Notes under the pieces: generated by a model
The model's database searches: none
Told to the model about the DNA's origin: nothing
The model's input: the letters and a program-made list of their open reading frames with translations, nothing else
Made by a program: the position numbers and the translations under genes
Origin: an uncultured bacterium
Lineage (GTDB): Bacteria > Actinomycetota > Coriobacteriia > Coriobacteriales > Coriobacteriaceae
Direction of reading: 5' to 3'
NCBI GenBank assembly: GCA_905214465.1
Contig: CAJMMD010000022.1
Location: 1 to 36,821, forward strand
DNA length: 36,821 bases
Shown: piece by piece, positions 22,378 through 31,133 of the stretch
Layout of the letters: each line of letters opens with the position of its first letter
Position numbering within the stretch: the first letter of the stretch is position 1

Positions 22378-24189
22378 ATGAATACTTCAATTGACATTTC
22401 CCACATCCGCAACTTCTCAATCGTTGCGCACATCGACCATGGCAAGTCTACGATCAGCGACCGCATCCTCGAGCTCACCCATACCGTCGACGAGCGCGAC
22501 ATGGAGTCGCAGCTGCTCGACACCATGGATATCGAGCGCGAGCGCGGCATCACGATCAAGTCCAACGCCGTCCGCGTGTCCTATGACGCCGACGACGGCG
22601 AGACGTATCAGTTCAACCTCATCGATACGCCGGGCCATGTAGACTTTACCTACGAGGTCTCGCGTTCGCTGGCCGCTTGTGAGGGCGCGGTGCTCGTCGT
22701 CGACGCCACTCAGGGTGTCGAGGCACAGACCGTCTCCAACGCGACGCTCGCCATGAACGCCAATCTGGACATTGTGCCCGCCATCAACAAGATCGACCTG
22801 CCCTCGGCCCATCCCGACGAGGTTAAGACCGAGATCGAGGACGACCTGGCGATTCCCGCCGATGATGCCGTGTGCGTCTCGGGCAAGACCGGCGAGGGCA
22901 TTCACGATCTGCTGGAGTCCATCGTCTTTTTGATTTCGCCGCCAAAGGGCGATGCAAACGCTCCGCTCAAAGCGCTCATTTTGGATTCGTACTTTGACGA
23001 GTATCGCGGTGTGGTGGCTACGGTGCGCGTCTTCGATGGTTCCATCAAAAAGGGCGATACCCTGCTTATGATGCAGGCCAAGGGCGACTTTTTGGTCGAC
23101 GGCGTGGGCGTCAAGCGTCCTGCCGAGACCCCGGTCGACGCGCTGACCGTCGGCGAGGTTGGCTATGTGGTCACGGGTCTGAAGGACCCCGAGGCTGTGC
23201 GCGTGGGCGATACCCTTACGTGGGCTTCGAACCCCTGCCCCGAGCCTCTGCCGGGCTACCGCGAGGCCAAGCCCATGGTCTACACGGGCCTGTTCCCGAT
23301 CGACAACAAGGACTACGAGAACCTGCGTGACGCCCTCGATAAGCTGCACGTCAACGACCCGTCGTTGGTGTGGGAGTCCGAGACCTCGGTGGCGCTCGGC
23401 TTTGGCTTCCGCGTGGGCTTCCTGGGCCTGCTGCACATGGAAGTCGTCAAGGAACGCCTGGAGCGCGAGTTCAACCTGGACCTCATTGCCACGAGTCCCT
23501 CGGTCGACTATCACGTCTACAAGACCGACGGCGAAATGATCGATGTCCGCAGTCCGCAGGACCTTCCCGAGGCCACACGCATCGATCGTATCGAGGAACC
23601 CTACCTCAAGGCAAAGATCATCTGCCCGCCTGAGTACACGGGTGCCGTCATGCAGCTCGCCATCGAGCACCGCGGCGTCACAACCGACATGATCCACCTG
23701 ACGAGCAAATCGGTCGAGATGCGCTTCGATATGCCGCTCGCCGAGCTCATCTTGGACTTCTTCGATCAGCTCAAGAGCCGCACCAAGGGTTACGCCTCGC
23801 TCGACTATGAGTTCAACGAATATCGCCCCTCTGAGCTCGTCAAGCTCGACATCCTGCTTTCGGGCGACGAGGTGGACGCGCTTTCGTTTATCGTCCATAA
23901 GGACAAGGCATATGGCCTGGCCCGTGGCCTGTGCGACAAGCTCAAGGAGATCATCCCGCGTCAGCTGTTCGAGGTGCCCATCCAGGGTGCTATCGGCAAC
24001 AAGATCATCGCCCGTTCCACCGTCAAGGCGCGTCGCAAGGACGTTCTTGCTAAGTGCTACGGCGGCGATATCTCGCGTAAGCGCAAGCTGCTCGAGAAGC
24101 AGAAAGAGGGCAAGAAGCGTATGAAGGCCATCGGATCGGTCGAGGTCCCGCAGGAGGCCTTTATGGCGATCCTCAAGGTGGACGAGTAG
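22378..24189 (+). CDS. lepA: Elongation factor 4 (LepA), ribosome-associated GTPase
   Basis: Translational GTPase that acts on stalled ribosomes and in 30S assembly. The 603 residues have normal length. G motifs: G1 AHIDHGKST (about 18-26), G2 within ERGITIK, G3 DTPGHVDF and G4 NKIDLP. The C-terminal EF4-specific domain includes KDKAYGLARGLCDKLKEIIP and the basic KARRKDVLAKCYGGD. The start at 22378 fits the family N-terminus (IRNFSIVAHIDHGKST) and has no Shine-Dalgarno. An upstream in-frame ATG at 22318 lies in the rpsT terminator and is rejected. dusB follows four bases after the stop. Confidence 0.97.
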   Translation: MNTSIDISHIRNFSIVAHIDHGKSTISDRILELTHTVDERDMESQLLDTMDIERERGITIKSNAVRVSYDADDGETYQFNLIDTPGHVDFTYEVSRSLAACEGAVLVVDATQGVEAQTVSNATLAMNANLDIVPAINKIDLPSAHPDEVKTEIEDDLAIPADDAVCVSGKTGEGIHDLLESIVFLISPPKGDANAPLKALILDSYFDEYRGVVATVRVFDGSIKKGDTLLMMQAKGDFLVDGVGVKRPAETPVDALTVGEVGYVVTGLKDPEAVRVGDTLTWASNPCPEPLPGYREAKPMVYTGLFPIDNKDYENLRDALDKLHVNDPSLVWESETSVALGFGFRVGFLGLLHMEVVKERLEREFNLDLIATSPSVDYHVYKTDGEMIDVRSPQDLPEATRIDRIEEPYLKAKIICPPEYTGAVMQLAIEHRGVTTDMIHLTSKSVEMRFDMPLAELILDFFDQLKSRTKGYASLDYEFNEYRPSELVKLDILLSGDEVDALSFIVHKDKAYGLARGLCDKLKEIIPRQLFEVPIQGAIGNKIIARSTVKARRKDVLAKCYGGDISRKRKLLEKQKEGKKRMKAIGSVEVPQEAFMAILKVDE

Positions 24190-24193
24190 GTCT

Positions 24194-25237
24194 ATGGCTC
24201 TTTCCGAATATAGTCTGCGGCTGCTGGGCGCCTATGCCGAGCAGCCGTTCCTTATGGCTCCCATGGCGGGCGTGACCGACCCTGCCTATCGCATCATGTG
24301 TCGCCGCCGCGGTGCCAACCTTGCCTACAGCGAGATGGTGAGCGTGGCAGGCCTTGCCTATGCCAGTAATAAGACGTGGCGCCTGGTGCTACCGGCCGAC
24401 GAGGAGCAGCAGATTTGCGTGCAGCTCTTTGGCTCCAAGCCCGATCAGTTTGCGAGCGCCGTCGCCGCCGTCGAGGAGCGCGTTGGCGATCGCCTGTCGC
24501 TCATCGATATCAACATGGCATGTCCCGCCCGCAAGGTCGTTACCAAGGGCGAGGGCTCGGCGCTCATGCGCACGCCCGACCTGGCCGAGAAGATCGTCGA
24601 GGCCACGGTGGGCGCGGCGCACGTGCCCGTGACCGTCAAGATTCGCAAGGGCTTTTATGCCGAGGACCGCAATGCCGCGACATTTGCCCAGATGCTTGAG
24701 AGTGCAGGGGCTGCCGCAGTCGCCGTGCATGGTCGTTGCGCCACGCAGCTCTACACGGGCCAGGCCGATTGGTCTGTCGTCGATGAGGTTGCCGACGCTG
24801 TCGAGATTCCCGTGATTGGTTCGGGCGATGTGTTCTCGGCCGAGGACGCTGCTGAGCATCTGCACGGCTCGGGTGCCAGCGCGGTGTTTATCGCGCGCGG
24901 CATCTACGGCAATCCGTGGGTGTTCGGCGATGCCCGAGCCCTTGCACTCGATGGCACGCCGGTTCCTTCTCGCTCCTCGGTCGAGCGCCTGGAGGCTCTG
25001 CGCGAGCACCTGACGTTGACGCACGAGCTTCTGCCGCTCATGTCGCGTGCTCGCACGTACGCAAGCTGGTACTTAAAGGGTATGCCCCATGCCGCCGCCT
25101 GGCGCGCTCAGGTGGTGCGTTGCTCTGCGTACGAGGAGTTTATGGCGCTGGTCGATGATATCGAGCGCGACGTGGTGGCCTGCGAGGCCGCGCTTGCCGC
25201 CGGCGAGTCGGTGCCTGCTCATCCGCTGGAGGCCTAA
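24194..25237 (+). CDS. dusB: tRNA-dihydrouridine synthase, DusB-like
   Basis: FMN enzyme that reduces uridines in the tRNA D-loop. The 347 residues form a TIM barrel opening with PFLMAPMAGVTDPAYRIMCR, followed by the catalytic cysteine in DINMACPARKV (near residue 110), VTVKIRKGF and the FMN phosphate site IGSGDVFSAEDA. A helical C-terminal domain follows. ATG at 24194 is just after lepA, with only a weak AGG upstream, suggesting coupling. DusB is chosen over other Dus types on overall pattern; the exact tRNA site is not known. Confidence 0.92.
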   Translation: MALSEYSLRLLGAYAEQPFLMAPMAGVTDPAYRIMCRRRGANLAYSEMVSVAGLAYASNKTWRLVLPADEEQQICVQLFGSKPDQFASAVAAVEERVGDRLSLIDINMACPARKVVTKGEGSALMRTPDLAEKIVEATVGAAHVPVTVKIRKGFYAEDRNAATFAQMLESAGAAAVAVHGRCATQLYTGQADWSVVDEVADAVEIPVIGSGDVFSAEDAAEHLHGSGASAVFIARGIYGNPWVFGDARALALDGTPVPSRSSVERLEALREHLTLTHELLPLMSRARTYASWYLKGMPHAAAWRAQVVRCSAYEEFMALVDDIERDVVACEAALAAGESVPAHPLEA

Positions 25238-25239
25238 CG

Positions 25240-26472
25240 GTGGCCGTTACCGCGCTGTACGTGCACGTGCCGTTTTGCGCTCAAAAGTGCCGGTACTGCG
25301 ACTTTGACTCGCGCAGCTTTGCTGCGTATGATTTGGATGCCGCGCTTGATTCCTATTTTGAGCAGTTGTATGCGCGCCTCGATTCCTTTGGCGACGCCGG
25401 GGCGCTTGCGCAGGTCTGCACGGTCTATACTGGCGGCGGCACGCCATCGCTGGCAGGGGAGCGCCTGGTGGAACTTGCCCGGCGTATCTCCATGTGGTGC
25501 AAACCCTTTGAATTTACTTGCGAAGCCAATCCTGAGTCCCTGACCGCTGAGCTCGCCACCGCGCTTGCCGAGGCGGGTGTCACGCGCATCTCTCTGGGCG
25601 TGCAAACCCTCGACAATACCGAGCTGGCTGCTATTGGCCGCATTCACGATGCTAATCGCGCACTTGCGGCTATCGCGACGGTGAAGGACGCTGGCCTCGA
25701 TGTGTCGTGCGACCTGATGTGCGGCCTTCCCGGGCAGACGGCCGCAAACTGGCGGAGCACGCTCGATGGCGTGTTGGCGGCGGCGCCTCATCATGTGTCG
25801 GTCTACCCGCTCACGCTCGAGGAGGGGACGCCCCTTTACCGCATGGCGTGCCGTGACGAGTCGCTCGAGCCCGATGAGGATTTTCAGGCTTCGTGCATGG
25901 ACGCGGCGCGTGAGCGCCTGGGTGCGGCCGGCTATCATCCGTATGAGGTGGCGAGCTACGCGCTCGACGGCCATGAGTGCGCCCATAACATTGCCTACTG
26001 GACCGGACGGGGCTACCTGGGCCTGGGCCGTTCTGCCGCCGGTATGCTTGATACTGGGGATTTCGACCGTCTTGCAGGTTTGTTCCCCGGCGTGTCTGCT
26101 CGAGGCGACGCGTACCGTGTGCGTTTGGTTCAGCGCGACGATGACGCGACGTCGTTTGAGGCCGAATACCTGTCGCAGCGAGAGGCTGCGGCCGAAGACC
26201 TGATGCTCGCTTGTCGCATGACGCGCGGTATTGCGTCCGACCTGTTGGTTCGCGCGGCTCGTGTCATCCCGGCCGATGAGCTGACAGCCGCTTGTGATCG
26301 CGCGCTCGAATTGGGTCTTGCCACTTGGGTGCCCGAGACGCTCGGGGTCCATGAGGGACCCTTTACTTCGGCAGATGTCGTCGCGGGCCATGTTCGAGCT
26401 CGTTTAGCACCGACACACCTGGGCTGGCTCGATGGAAATGTTCTGTTCGAGCTGTTTTGGGATCTAGCTTAG
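25240..26472 (+). CDS. hemW: HemW: radical SAM heme chaperone (coproporphyrinogen oxidase-like)
   Basis: A 410-residue radical SAM protein. The cluster motif CAQKCRYC (Cys13, Cys17, Cys20) lies at the start, after LYVHVPF. It is followed by YTGGGTPSL, the SAM-binding ISLGVQTLD, and CDLMCGLPGQT; a C-terminal HemN-like domain completes it. HemW proteins bind heme and hand it to respiratory enzymes; family members were often misnamed HemN. GTG at 25240 follows the dusB stop by two bases and has GGAGG at 25228-25232. The lepA-hemW linkage is very common in Gram-positives and supports the name. Confidence 0.92.
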   Translation: MAVTALYVHVPFCAQKCRYCDFDSRSFAAYDLDAALDSYFEQLYARLDSFGDAGALAQVCTVYTGGGTPSLAGERLVELARRISMWCKPFEFTCEANPESLTAELATALAEAGVTRISLGVQTLDNTELAAIGRIHDANRALAAIATVKDAGLDVSCDLMCGLPGQTAANWRSTLDGVLAAAPHHVSVYPLTLEEGTPLYRMACRDESLEPDEDFQASCMDAARERLGAAGYHPYEVASYALDGHECAHNIAYWTGRGYLGLGRSAAGMLDTGDFDRLAGLFPGVSARGDAYRVRLVQRDDDATSFEAEYLSQREAAAEDLMLACRMTRGIASDLLVRAARVIPADELTAACDRALELGLATWVPETLGVHEGPFTSADVVAGHVRARLAPTHLGWLDGNVLFELFWDLA

Positions 26473-26473
26473 G

Positions 26474-26488
26474 CCGCTCGGGTAGAAT
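26474..26488 (+). promoter_or_regulatory. Promoter -10 region of the first dnaJ
   Basis: CCGCTCGGGTAGAAT with -10 TAGAAT (26483-26488), differing from the lepA promoter in two of 15 bases. Transcription would start near 26495, about 36 bases before the ATG. No CIRCE or HAIR heat-shock operator was recognised. Confidence 0.5.
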
Positions 26489-26530
26489 TACCGGAATATA
26501 TACGCTGCTGTGAGCAGGAGGTTGCCGCGC

Positions 26531-27634
26531 ATGGCGACGATGAACGAAATAGATTACTACGAGATTCTAGGTGTCTCCAAGGACGCCACCTCGCGTGATA
26601 TTCAAAAGGCCTTCCAGCAAAAGGCCCGTAAGCTCCATCCGGACGTCAACAAAGAGCCGGATGCCGAGGAAAAGTTTAAAGAGGTTTCCGAGGCCTACGC
26701 CGTGCTTTCGGATGAGCAAAAACGTGCGCGCTACGATGCCATGCGTTCTGGCAATCCCTTTGCCGGTGCCCCTACGGCTTCGCCCTATGGTGGCGGCTAT
26801 GCCGGCAACACGGGCTATGGCAATCCCTTTGAGGGCGGCTTTCCTTTTGGCGGTGCCTGGGGCCAGCAGCGTCGCGGCCAGGCTGCCTACAATCCCGAGA
26901 ACGGCGCCAACGTGGTCGTCGATATCAAACTGGACGCCAAGGAGGCCAAGGACGGTGCCCGCAAGACCGTCCGCTATACGCGCTTCGATACCTGTGGTCA
27001 CTGCGGCGGCTCGGGTTCTGTCTCCTCCGAGCATGCCCATACCTGCCCGAGCTGCGGTGGCCGCGGGCACATCGACGTCGACTTGTCCTTCCTGTTTGGT
27101 GCGGGCACGTTCCAGTCGGTCTGCCCCGAGTGCGGCGGTTCCGGTAAGGTCGTGGCCGACCCCTGCCCCGATTGCGGTGGCAGCGGTCGTACTCGCGTAA
27201 CCTCCGAGCAGACGATTGAGTTTCCTGCCGGCACGCACGATGGCGACGAGGTCCGCATTAGCGGCATGGGTCACGCCGGCACTAACGGTGCCGCTGGCGG
27301 TGATCTAGTCGGCCGTGCCCATGTCGAGTCCGAGCGCTTGGAAGGCAAAGCTCGTACCGGTTTTTACCTGATGGGCATCGTGGCGCCGTTTTTGGTACTC
27401 TCGGCCATCTCGGGCGTGTTCTCGGCCTTTGCTGTGATGTGCTTTATTCCGTTTACCATGGGCCTGTTCATGGTGCTTTCGGACGGCGTGCTTCATCGCA
27501 GCCTGCTGTGGTGGAAGCGCGGTGCGATGCAGTTTGCCAACGGTTTTGCCAATGGCTTCATGTTCGCGCTCGTGTCGGTTTGGTTCGCGAGCTGCTCGCA
27601 ACGGGCCATGCTTTCGCCTTACGGAATGCAATAA
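26531..27634 (+). CDS. Unusual DnaJ-like protein with zinc fingers and C-terminal membrane segments
   Basis: A 367-residue J-domain protein. Residues 6-70 are a complete J domain with HPD at 36-38; 73-118 is Gly/Phe-rich; the zinc region carries all four CxxCxGxG repeats (Cys155/158, 172/175, 198/201, 212/215). The substrate-binding barrel then stops after TIEFPAGTHDGDEVRISGMGHAG and GGDLVGRAHVESE (about 229-268). In place of the second barrel and dimerisation region come about 40 hydrophobic residues (277-316, probably two helices) and a further hydrophobic segment (336-355). The J and zinc parts suggest it recruits DnaK; the tail would hold it at the membrane. ATG at 26531 follows AGGAGG. 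The complete DnaJ comes next. No frameshift from a normal DnaJ end was seen. Confidence 0.85.
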   Translation: MATMNEIDYYEILGVSKDATSRDIQKAFQQKARKLHPDVNKEPDAEEKFKEVSEAYAVLSDEQKRARYDAMRSGNPFAGAPTASPYGGGYAGNTGYGNPFEGGFPFGGAWGQQRRGQAAYNPENGANVVVDIKLDAKEAKDGARKTVRYTRFDTCGHCGGSGSVSSEHAHTCPSCGGRGHIDVDLSFLFGAGTFQSVCPECGGSGKVVADPCPDCGGSGRTRVTSEQTIEFPAGTHDGDEVRISGMGHAGTNGAAGGDLVGRAHVESERLEGKARTGFYLMGIVAPFLVLSAISGVFSAFAVMCFIPFTMGLFMVLSDGVLHRSLLWWKRGAMQFANGFANGFMFALVSVWFASCSQRAMLSPYGMQ

Positions 27635-27715
27635 CATCAAACCCTCTGTTTGCGGTTGGCCCAGCTTGGGTATAGGACGCACTGTGACAATAATGAAAGT
27701 CGGAAGGATTCGGTC

Positions 27716-28864
27716 GTGTCGGAAAATAGGGATTACTACGAGGTACTTGGCGTCGACAAGGATGCCGACGCGCGGACGATTAAGCGCGCGTTTCTAAAGA
27801 AGGCCCGTACCGTACACCCGGACGTTTCGGACGACCCCGAGGCCGAGGCCAAGTTCAAGGAGCTCAACGAGGCCTATTCCGTTCTTTCCGATGAGCAGAA
27901 GCGTGCTAACTACGACCGTTACGGCACTGCCGACGGCCCTGGTGGTTCGGGCTACGTCGATATCAACGATATCTTTGGTGGTATGGGCATGGACGACTTG
28001 TTCTCGTCGTTTTTTGGCGGCGGTGCCGGCGGTGGCGCCCGCAGCCGTCGCGAGCGTCGTCGCGGTCGTGACATGGCCATCTCGCTTTCGGTGACGCTCG
28101 AGGAGGCGGCGCTCGGCTGCAAAAAGACAATCAGCTATGACCGCTTTGCTCCTTGCGAGGACTGCAATGGCACCGGTAGGGCAGAGGGCGCACAGGAAAA
28201 GCAGTGCGGCCGCTGCCACGGCACGGGCTATGTCACGACGGTTCAGCGATCGTTTTTGGGCCAGGTTCAGTCTTCCTCGCCTTGCCCCGACTGCCATGGC
28301 GAGGGCACGGTTATCGACCATCCCTGCGAGACCTGCGATGGTCAGGGCCGCACGCCTTCGCATGAAAAGATTGACATCGATATTCCCGCCGGCGTTTCGA
28401 CCTGTCGACAGCTGCGTGTGAGCGGCTTTGGCGAGGCCGGTCTTCGCGGCGAGCCTTCGGGCGACTTGATTGTCAACGTGCGCGTTGCCGACCATGAGCG
28501 CTTTAAGCGCAACGGTGACGACCTGTACCTGGTGAGCGATATCTCGATTGCGCAGGCTGCGCTCGGCTGCGAGATCGATGTCGAGGGCATTATGCCCGAC
28601 GAGGTCGTTAAGGTGTGCGTCCCCGCCGGCGCCCAGTACGGCGACACCGTGAGCGTCAATAATTACGGCATGCCGCGCATTGGCGGTGGCGGTTCGCGTG
28701 GCCGCTTGATCGTGCAACTGCGCGTGGTCGTTCCCACCAATCTTTCCAATAAGCAGCGCGAGCTGCTCCGTGCTTTTGCCGATGAGATGGGCGATGACGT
28801 CGCTTCCGGTAAGAAGTCGGTGACCGACCGTATCAAGAGTGCCCTCGACGATATCCTCGATTAA
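27716..28864 (+). CDS. dnaJ: Chaperone protein DnaJ (type I, complete)
   Basis: DnaK co-chaperone that delivers unfolded proteins and triggers ATP hydrolysis. The 382 residues comprise a J domain (HPD at about 34-36), a Gly-rich linker with GGGAGGGARSRRERRRGR, four CxxCxGxG zinc repeats (CEDCNGTG, CGRCHGTG, CPDCHGEG, CETCDGQG) and both C-terminal barrels (VPAGAQYGDTVSVNNYGMP). GTG at 27716 has GGAAGGA upstream; the ORF extension to 27650 is rejected. A possible own -10 is TATAGG at 27671. The ten-base gap to mtaB with AAGGAG implies one transcript onward. Confidence 0.93.
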   Translation: MSENRDYYEVLGVDKDADARTIKRAFLKKARTVHPDVSDDPEAEAKFKELNEAYSVLSDEQKRANYDRYGTADGPGGSGYVDINDIFGGMGMDDLFSSFFGGGAGGGARSRRERRRGRDMAISLSVTLEEAALGCKKTISYDRFAPCEDCNGTGRAEGAQEKQCGRCHGTGYVTTVQRSFLGQVQSSSPCPDCHGEGTVIDHPCETCDGQGRTPSHEKIDIDIPAGVSTCRQLRVSGFGEAGLRGEPSGDLIVNVRVADHERFKRNGDDLYLVSDISIAQAALGCEIDVEGIMPDEVVKVCVPAGAQYGDTVSVNNYGMPRIGGGGSRGRLIVQLRVVVPTNLSNKQRELLRAFADEMGDDVASGKKSVTDRIKSALDDILD

Positions 28865-28873
28865 GGAGCCCGC

Positions 28874-30166
28874 GTGCTCGCACCCCATATTTCCGTCGTC
28901 AACCTCGGCTGCCGTGTCAACCGGGTTGAGTCTGACCGTATCACTGCCGATCTTATGCGCCTGGGTTTTGCTATGGTGGAGCCCCAGGATGCCGACCTGA
29001 TCGTCATTAACACCTGTGCCGTTACGGGCGAGGCCGAGGCCAAGACCCGTAAGGCCGTCCGTCATGCGCTGGCCCATCCAAATGAGCCCTATGTAGTCGT
29101 GACCGGATGCGTGGTCAATTTGCATCCCGAGGAGCTGTTGGAGCTTTCGGATCGCGTGATTGCCGAGCCGTCTAAGATCGATGTCGCCGAACGTGTCTGC
29201 GATGTGCTGGGTGTCGAATCCGATAGTGTGGCCGCCTGCAGCGACAGCGATGTGGTCGACGCTCTGGGTCGCTCGCGTCTGGGTGTGAAGATCCAGGATG
29301 GCTGCAACCACCGTTGCACCTATTGCATCGTGTGGAAGGCCCGCGGTCCCGAGCGTTCCGTGCCCGTCGAGTCCGTGCTTGAGCAAGTTCGCGAGGCCCA
29401 GGAGGCCGGCGTGCCCGAGGTGGTGCTGACCGGTGTGAACCTGGGTGCCTACGATGGCAAGAGCGCGACCGACGAGCATGTCGAAATCGATGAGCTGCTC
29501 GAGGCCATCATGGAGCGCACGACTATTGCGCATGTGCGCATTTCCTCGGTCGAACCCATGGATATCTCTGAGCGCCTGCTTAAGGTTATGGCGCGCTATC
29601 CGCAGCGTATTGCCCCGTTTTTGCACCTGCCCGTACAGTCCGGCTGTACGGCGACGCTGCATCGCATGGGTCGTCCCTATAGTGCCGAGGCCTTTGAGGA
29701 CACGGTGCGCATGATTCGCGCCATCCTGCCGCAGGCGTCTCTTTCGTGCGACGTCATCGTCGGTTTTCCTGGTGAGACGGACGAGGAGTTCGAGGAGTCG
29801 CTGGCGCTGTGCCGCCGCGTGGGGTTCTCGCGTATGCACGTGTTCCGCTACAGTAAGCGTCCCGGTACCCTTGCTGCCGACATGCCCGACCAGGTGCCGC
29901 CCGAGGTTATGGCCGAGCGCAGCCGCCGTATGCGAGACGCGGCGCAGGAGCTCGCTATCGCCGACGCTCGTCGTCGCGTGGGCACCGTTGAGCGCGCCGT
30001 GCTCGAGTATGGTGACAACCTGACGCTCGGTTCGTTCCATCATGCCCGTCTTGACGATACCTGTGGACTTACAGCCCCGTGCCTGCTCGATGTTGCTATC
30101 ATCGGAGTCGATGATTCCGGCTTGGTCCATGCGCGCAGGGAGGTCCATGGAAGCCTCGAAGATTAG
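28874..30166 (+). CDS. mtaB: tRNA (N6-threonylcarbamoyladenosine37) methylthiotransferase MtaB
   Basis: Radical SAM enzyme that adds a methylthio group to t6A37 of tRNA. The 430 residues comprise an N-terminal domain with three cluster cysteines (NLGCRVN, NTCAVT, TGCVVN), the radical SAM motif CNHRCTYC near residue 145, and QSGCTATLHRMGR. The C-terminal TRAM-like domain starts at about 365. MtaB is chosen over MiaB or RimO on the NLGCRVNRVES start and VKIQDGCNHRCTYC. GTG at 28874 has AAGGAGCC upstream. The end overlaps phoH by 20 bases. Confidence 0.9.
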   Translation: MLAPHISVVNLGCRVNRVESDRITADLMRLGFAMVEPQDADLIVINTCAVTGEAEAKTRKAVRHALAHPNEPYVVVTGCVVNLHPEELLELSDRVIAEPSKIDVAERVCDVLGVESDSVAACSDSDVVDALGRSRLGVKIQDGCNHRCTYCIVWKARGPERSVPVESVLEQVREAQEAGVPEVVLTGVNLGAYDGKSATDEHVEIDELLEAIMERTTIAHVRISSVEPMDISERLLKVMARYPQRIAPFLHLPVQSGCTATLHRMGRPYSAEAFEDTVRMIRAILPQASLSCDVIVGFPGETDEEFEESLALCRRVGFSRMHVFRYSKRPGTLAADMPDQVPPEVMAERSRRMRDAAQELAIADARRRVGTVERAVLEYGDNLTLGSFHHARLDDTCGLTAPCLLDVAIIGVDDSGLVHARREVHGSLED

Positions 30167-31133
30167 ACTTACCGTTCCCGAGGGAGTTGATCCCTCGCGT
30201 GTTTTGGGCGCCGGCGACGGCGTCCTTCGTGCGCTCGAGAGCTTGGTTCGCGCTCACGTGGTCGCCCGTGGCGATAGGATCTCCGTGAGCGGCGACCCGG
30301 ACGAGGTCGAGCTCGTGGCTCGCTTTTTCGAACATGCTTTTCGCGAGGCGGCGGCCGGTCGTACCCTGTCTGCCGACGATGTCTCGCGTTGCCTGGCCGT
30401 CTTGCGCGACGGCGAGCATGAGGCCACATCGCTTCGCGATGACGTGCTGCTTTCGTATCGCGGTCGCGTCATTCGTCCCAAGACGCTTGGGCAAAAGCGC
30501 TATGTGGATGCCATTCGCTCTCATACCATCACCTTTGGCTTGGGTCCTGCCGGTACCGGTAAGACCTATCTGGCCATGGCGCTCGCCGTTGCCGCGCTCA
30601 AGCGCCATGAGGTGGGCCGTTTGATCTTGACGCGTCCGGTTGTCGAAGCAGGGGAGAACCTGGGCTTTTTGCCCGGCACCCTCGAGGAAAAGATCGATCC
30701 GTACATGCGCCCGCTCTACGATGCCCTTTTTGACATGATGGATCGTGAGCGCACCGATGAGCTTATGGAGCGCGGCGTGATCGAGATCGCCCCGCTCGCC
30801 TACATGCGCGGTCGTACGCTGAGCGATGCTTTCGTGGTGCTCGACGAGGCGCAAAATACCACGCCCGAGCAGATGAAGATGTTCCTGACACGCCTTGGAT
30901 TCAACTCCAAGTTCGTGATTACCGGCGACCTCAGCCAGCGCGACCTGGTGGGTCGTCGTGGTGGCTTGGCGGATGTCGAGAAGATTTTGGGCCGTGTCGA
31001 CGATGTGGCATTTTCTCACCTCGAGCGTGCCGACGTGGTGCGTCATGCCCTAGTGGGTTGTATCGTTGAGGCATATGATGCTTATGATGACGTGCGTGAG
31101 CAACGCTCACGCGACCGAAAGGAGTCCCGTTGA
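30147..31133 (+). CDS. phoH: PhoH-family ATPase
   Basis: A 328-residue PhoH-like protein (PhoH/YbeZ group) with an N-terminal KH-like part (1-110), then a P-loop domain with FGLGPAGTGKTYLAMA (Walker A near 133), a Walker B VVLDEAQNTTPEQMK and FVITGDLSQRDL. Such proteins partner with YbeY in RNA metabolism. ATG at 30147 has GGGAGGT four bases upstream and lies inside the mtaB end; the longer ORF from 30042 is only an overlap. ybeY starts across its stop codon (TTGA), matching the functional pairing. Confidence 0.93.
   Translation: MEASKIRLTVPEGVDPSRVLGAGDGVLRALESLVRAHVVARGDRISVSGDPDEVELVARFFEHAFREAAAGRTLSADDVSRCLAVLRDGEHEATSLRDDVLLSYRGRVIRPKTLGQKRYVDAIRSHTITFGLGPAGTGKTYLAMALAVAALKRHEVGRLILTRPVVEAGENLGFLPGTLEEKIDPYMRPLYDALFDMMDRERTDELMERGVIEIAPLAYMRGRTLSDAFVVLDEAQNTTPEQMKMFLTRLGFNSKFVITGDLSQRDLVGRRGGLADVEKILGRVDDVAFSHLERADVVRHALVGCIVEAYDAYDDVREQRSRDRKESR

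Noticed and set aside
22417..23898. A 493-codon - strand frame inside lepA
   Set aside because: Antisense shadow of lepA; no supported start or motif.
30042..30146. Longer PhoH from an upstream start inside mtaB
   Set aside because: The extension has no PhoH similarity and the ATG at 30147 has a strong Shine-Dalgarno.
27794..30148. A 784-codon - strand frame across dnaJ and mtaB
   Set aside because: Same codon-bias artefact; it contains no motif and overlaps two well-supported genes.
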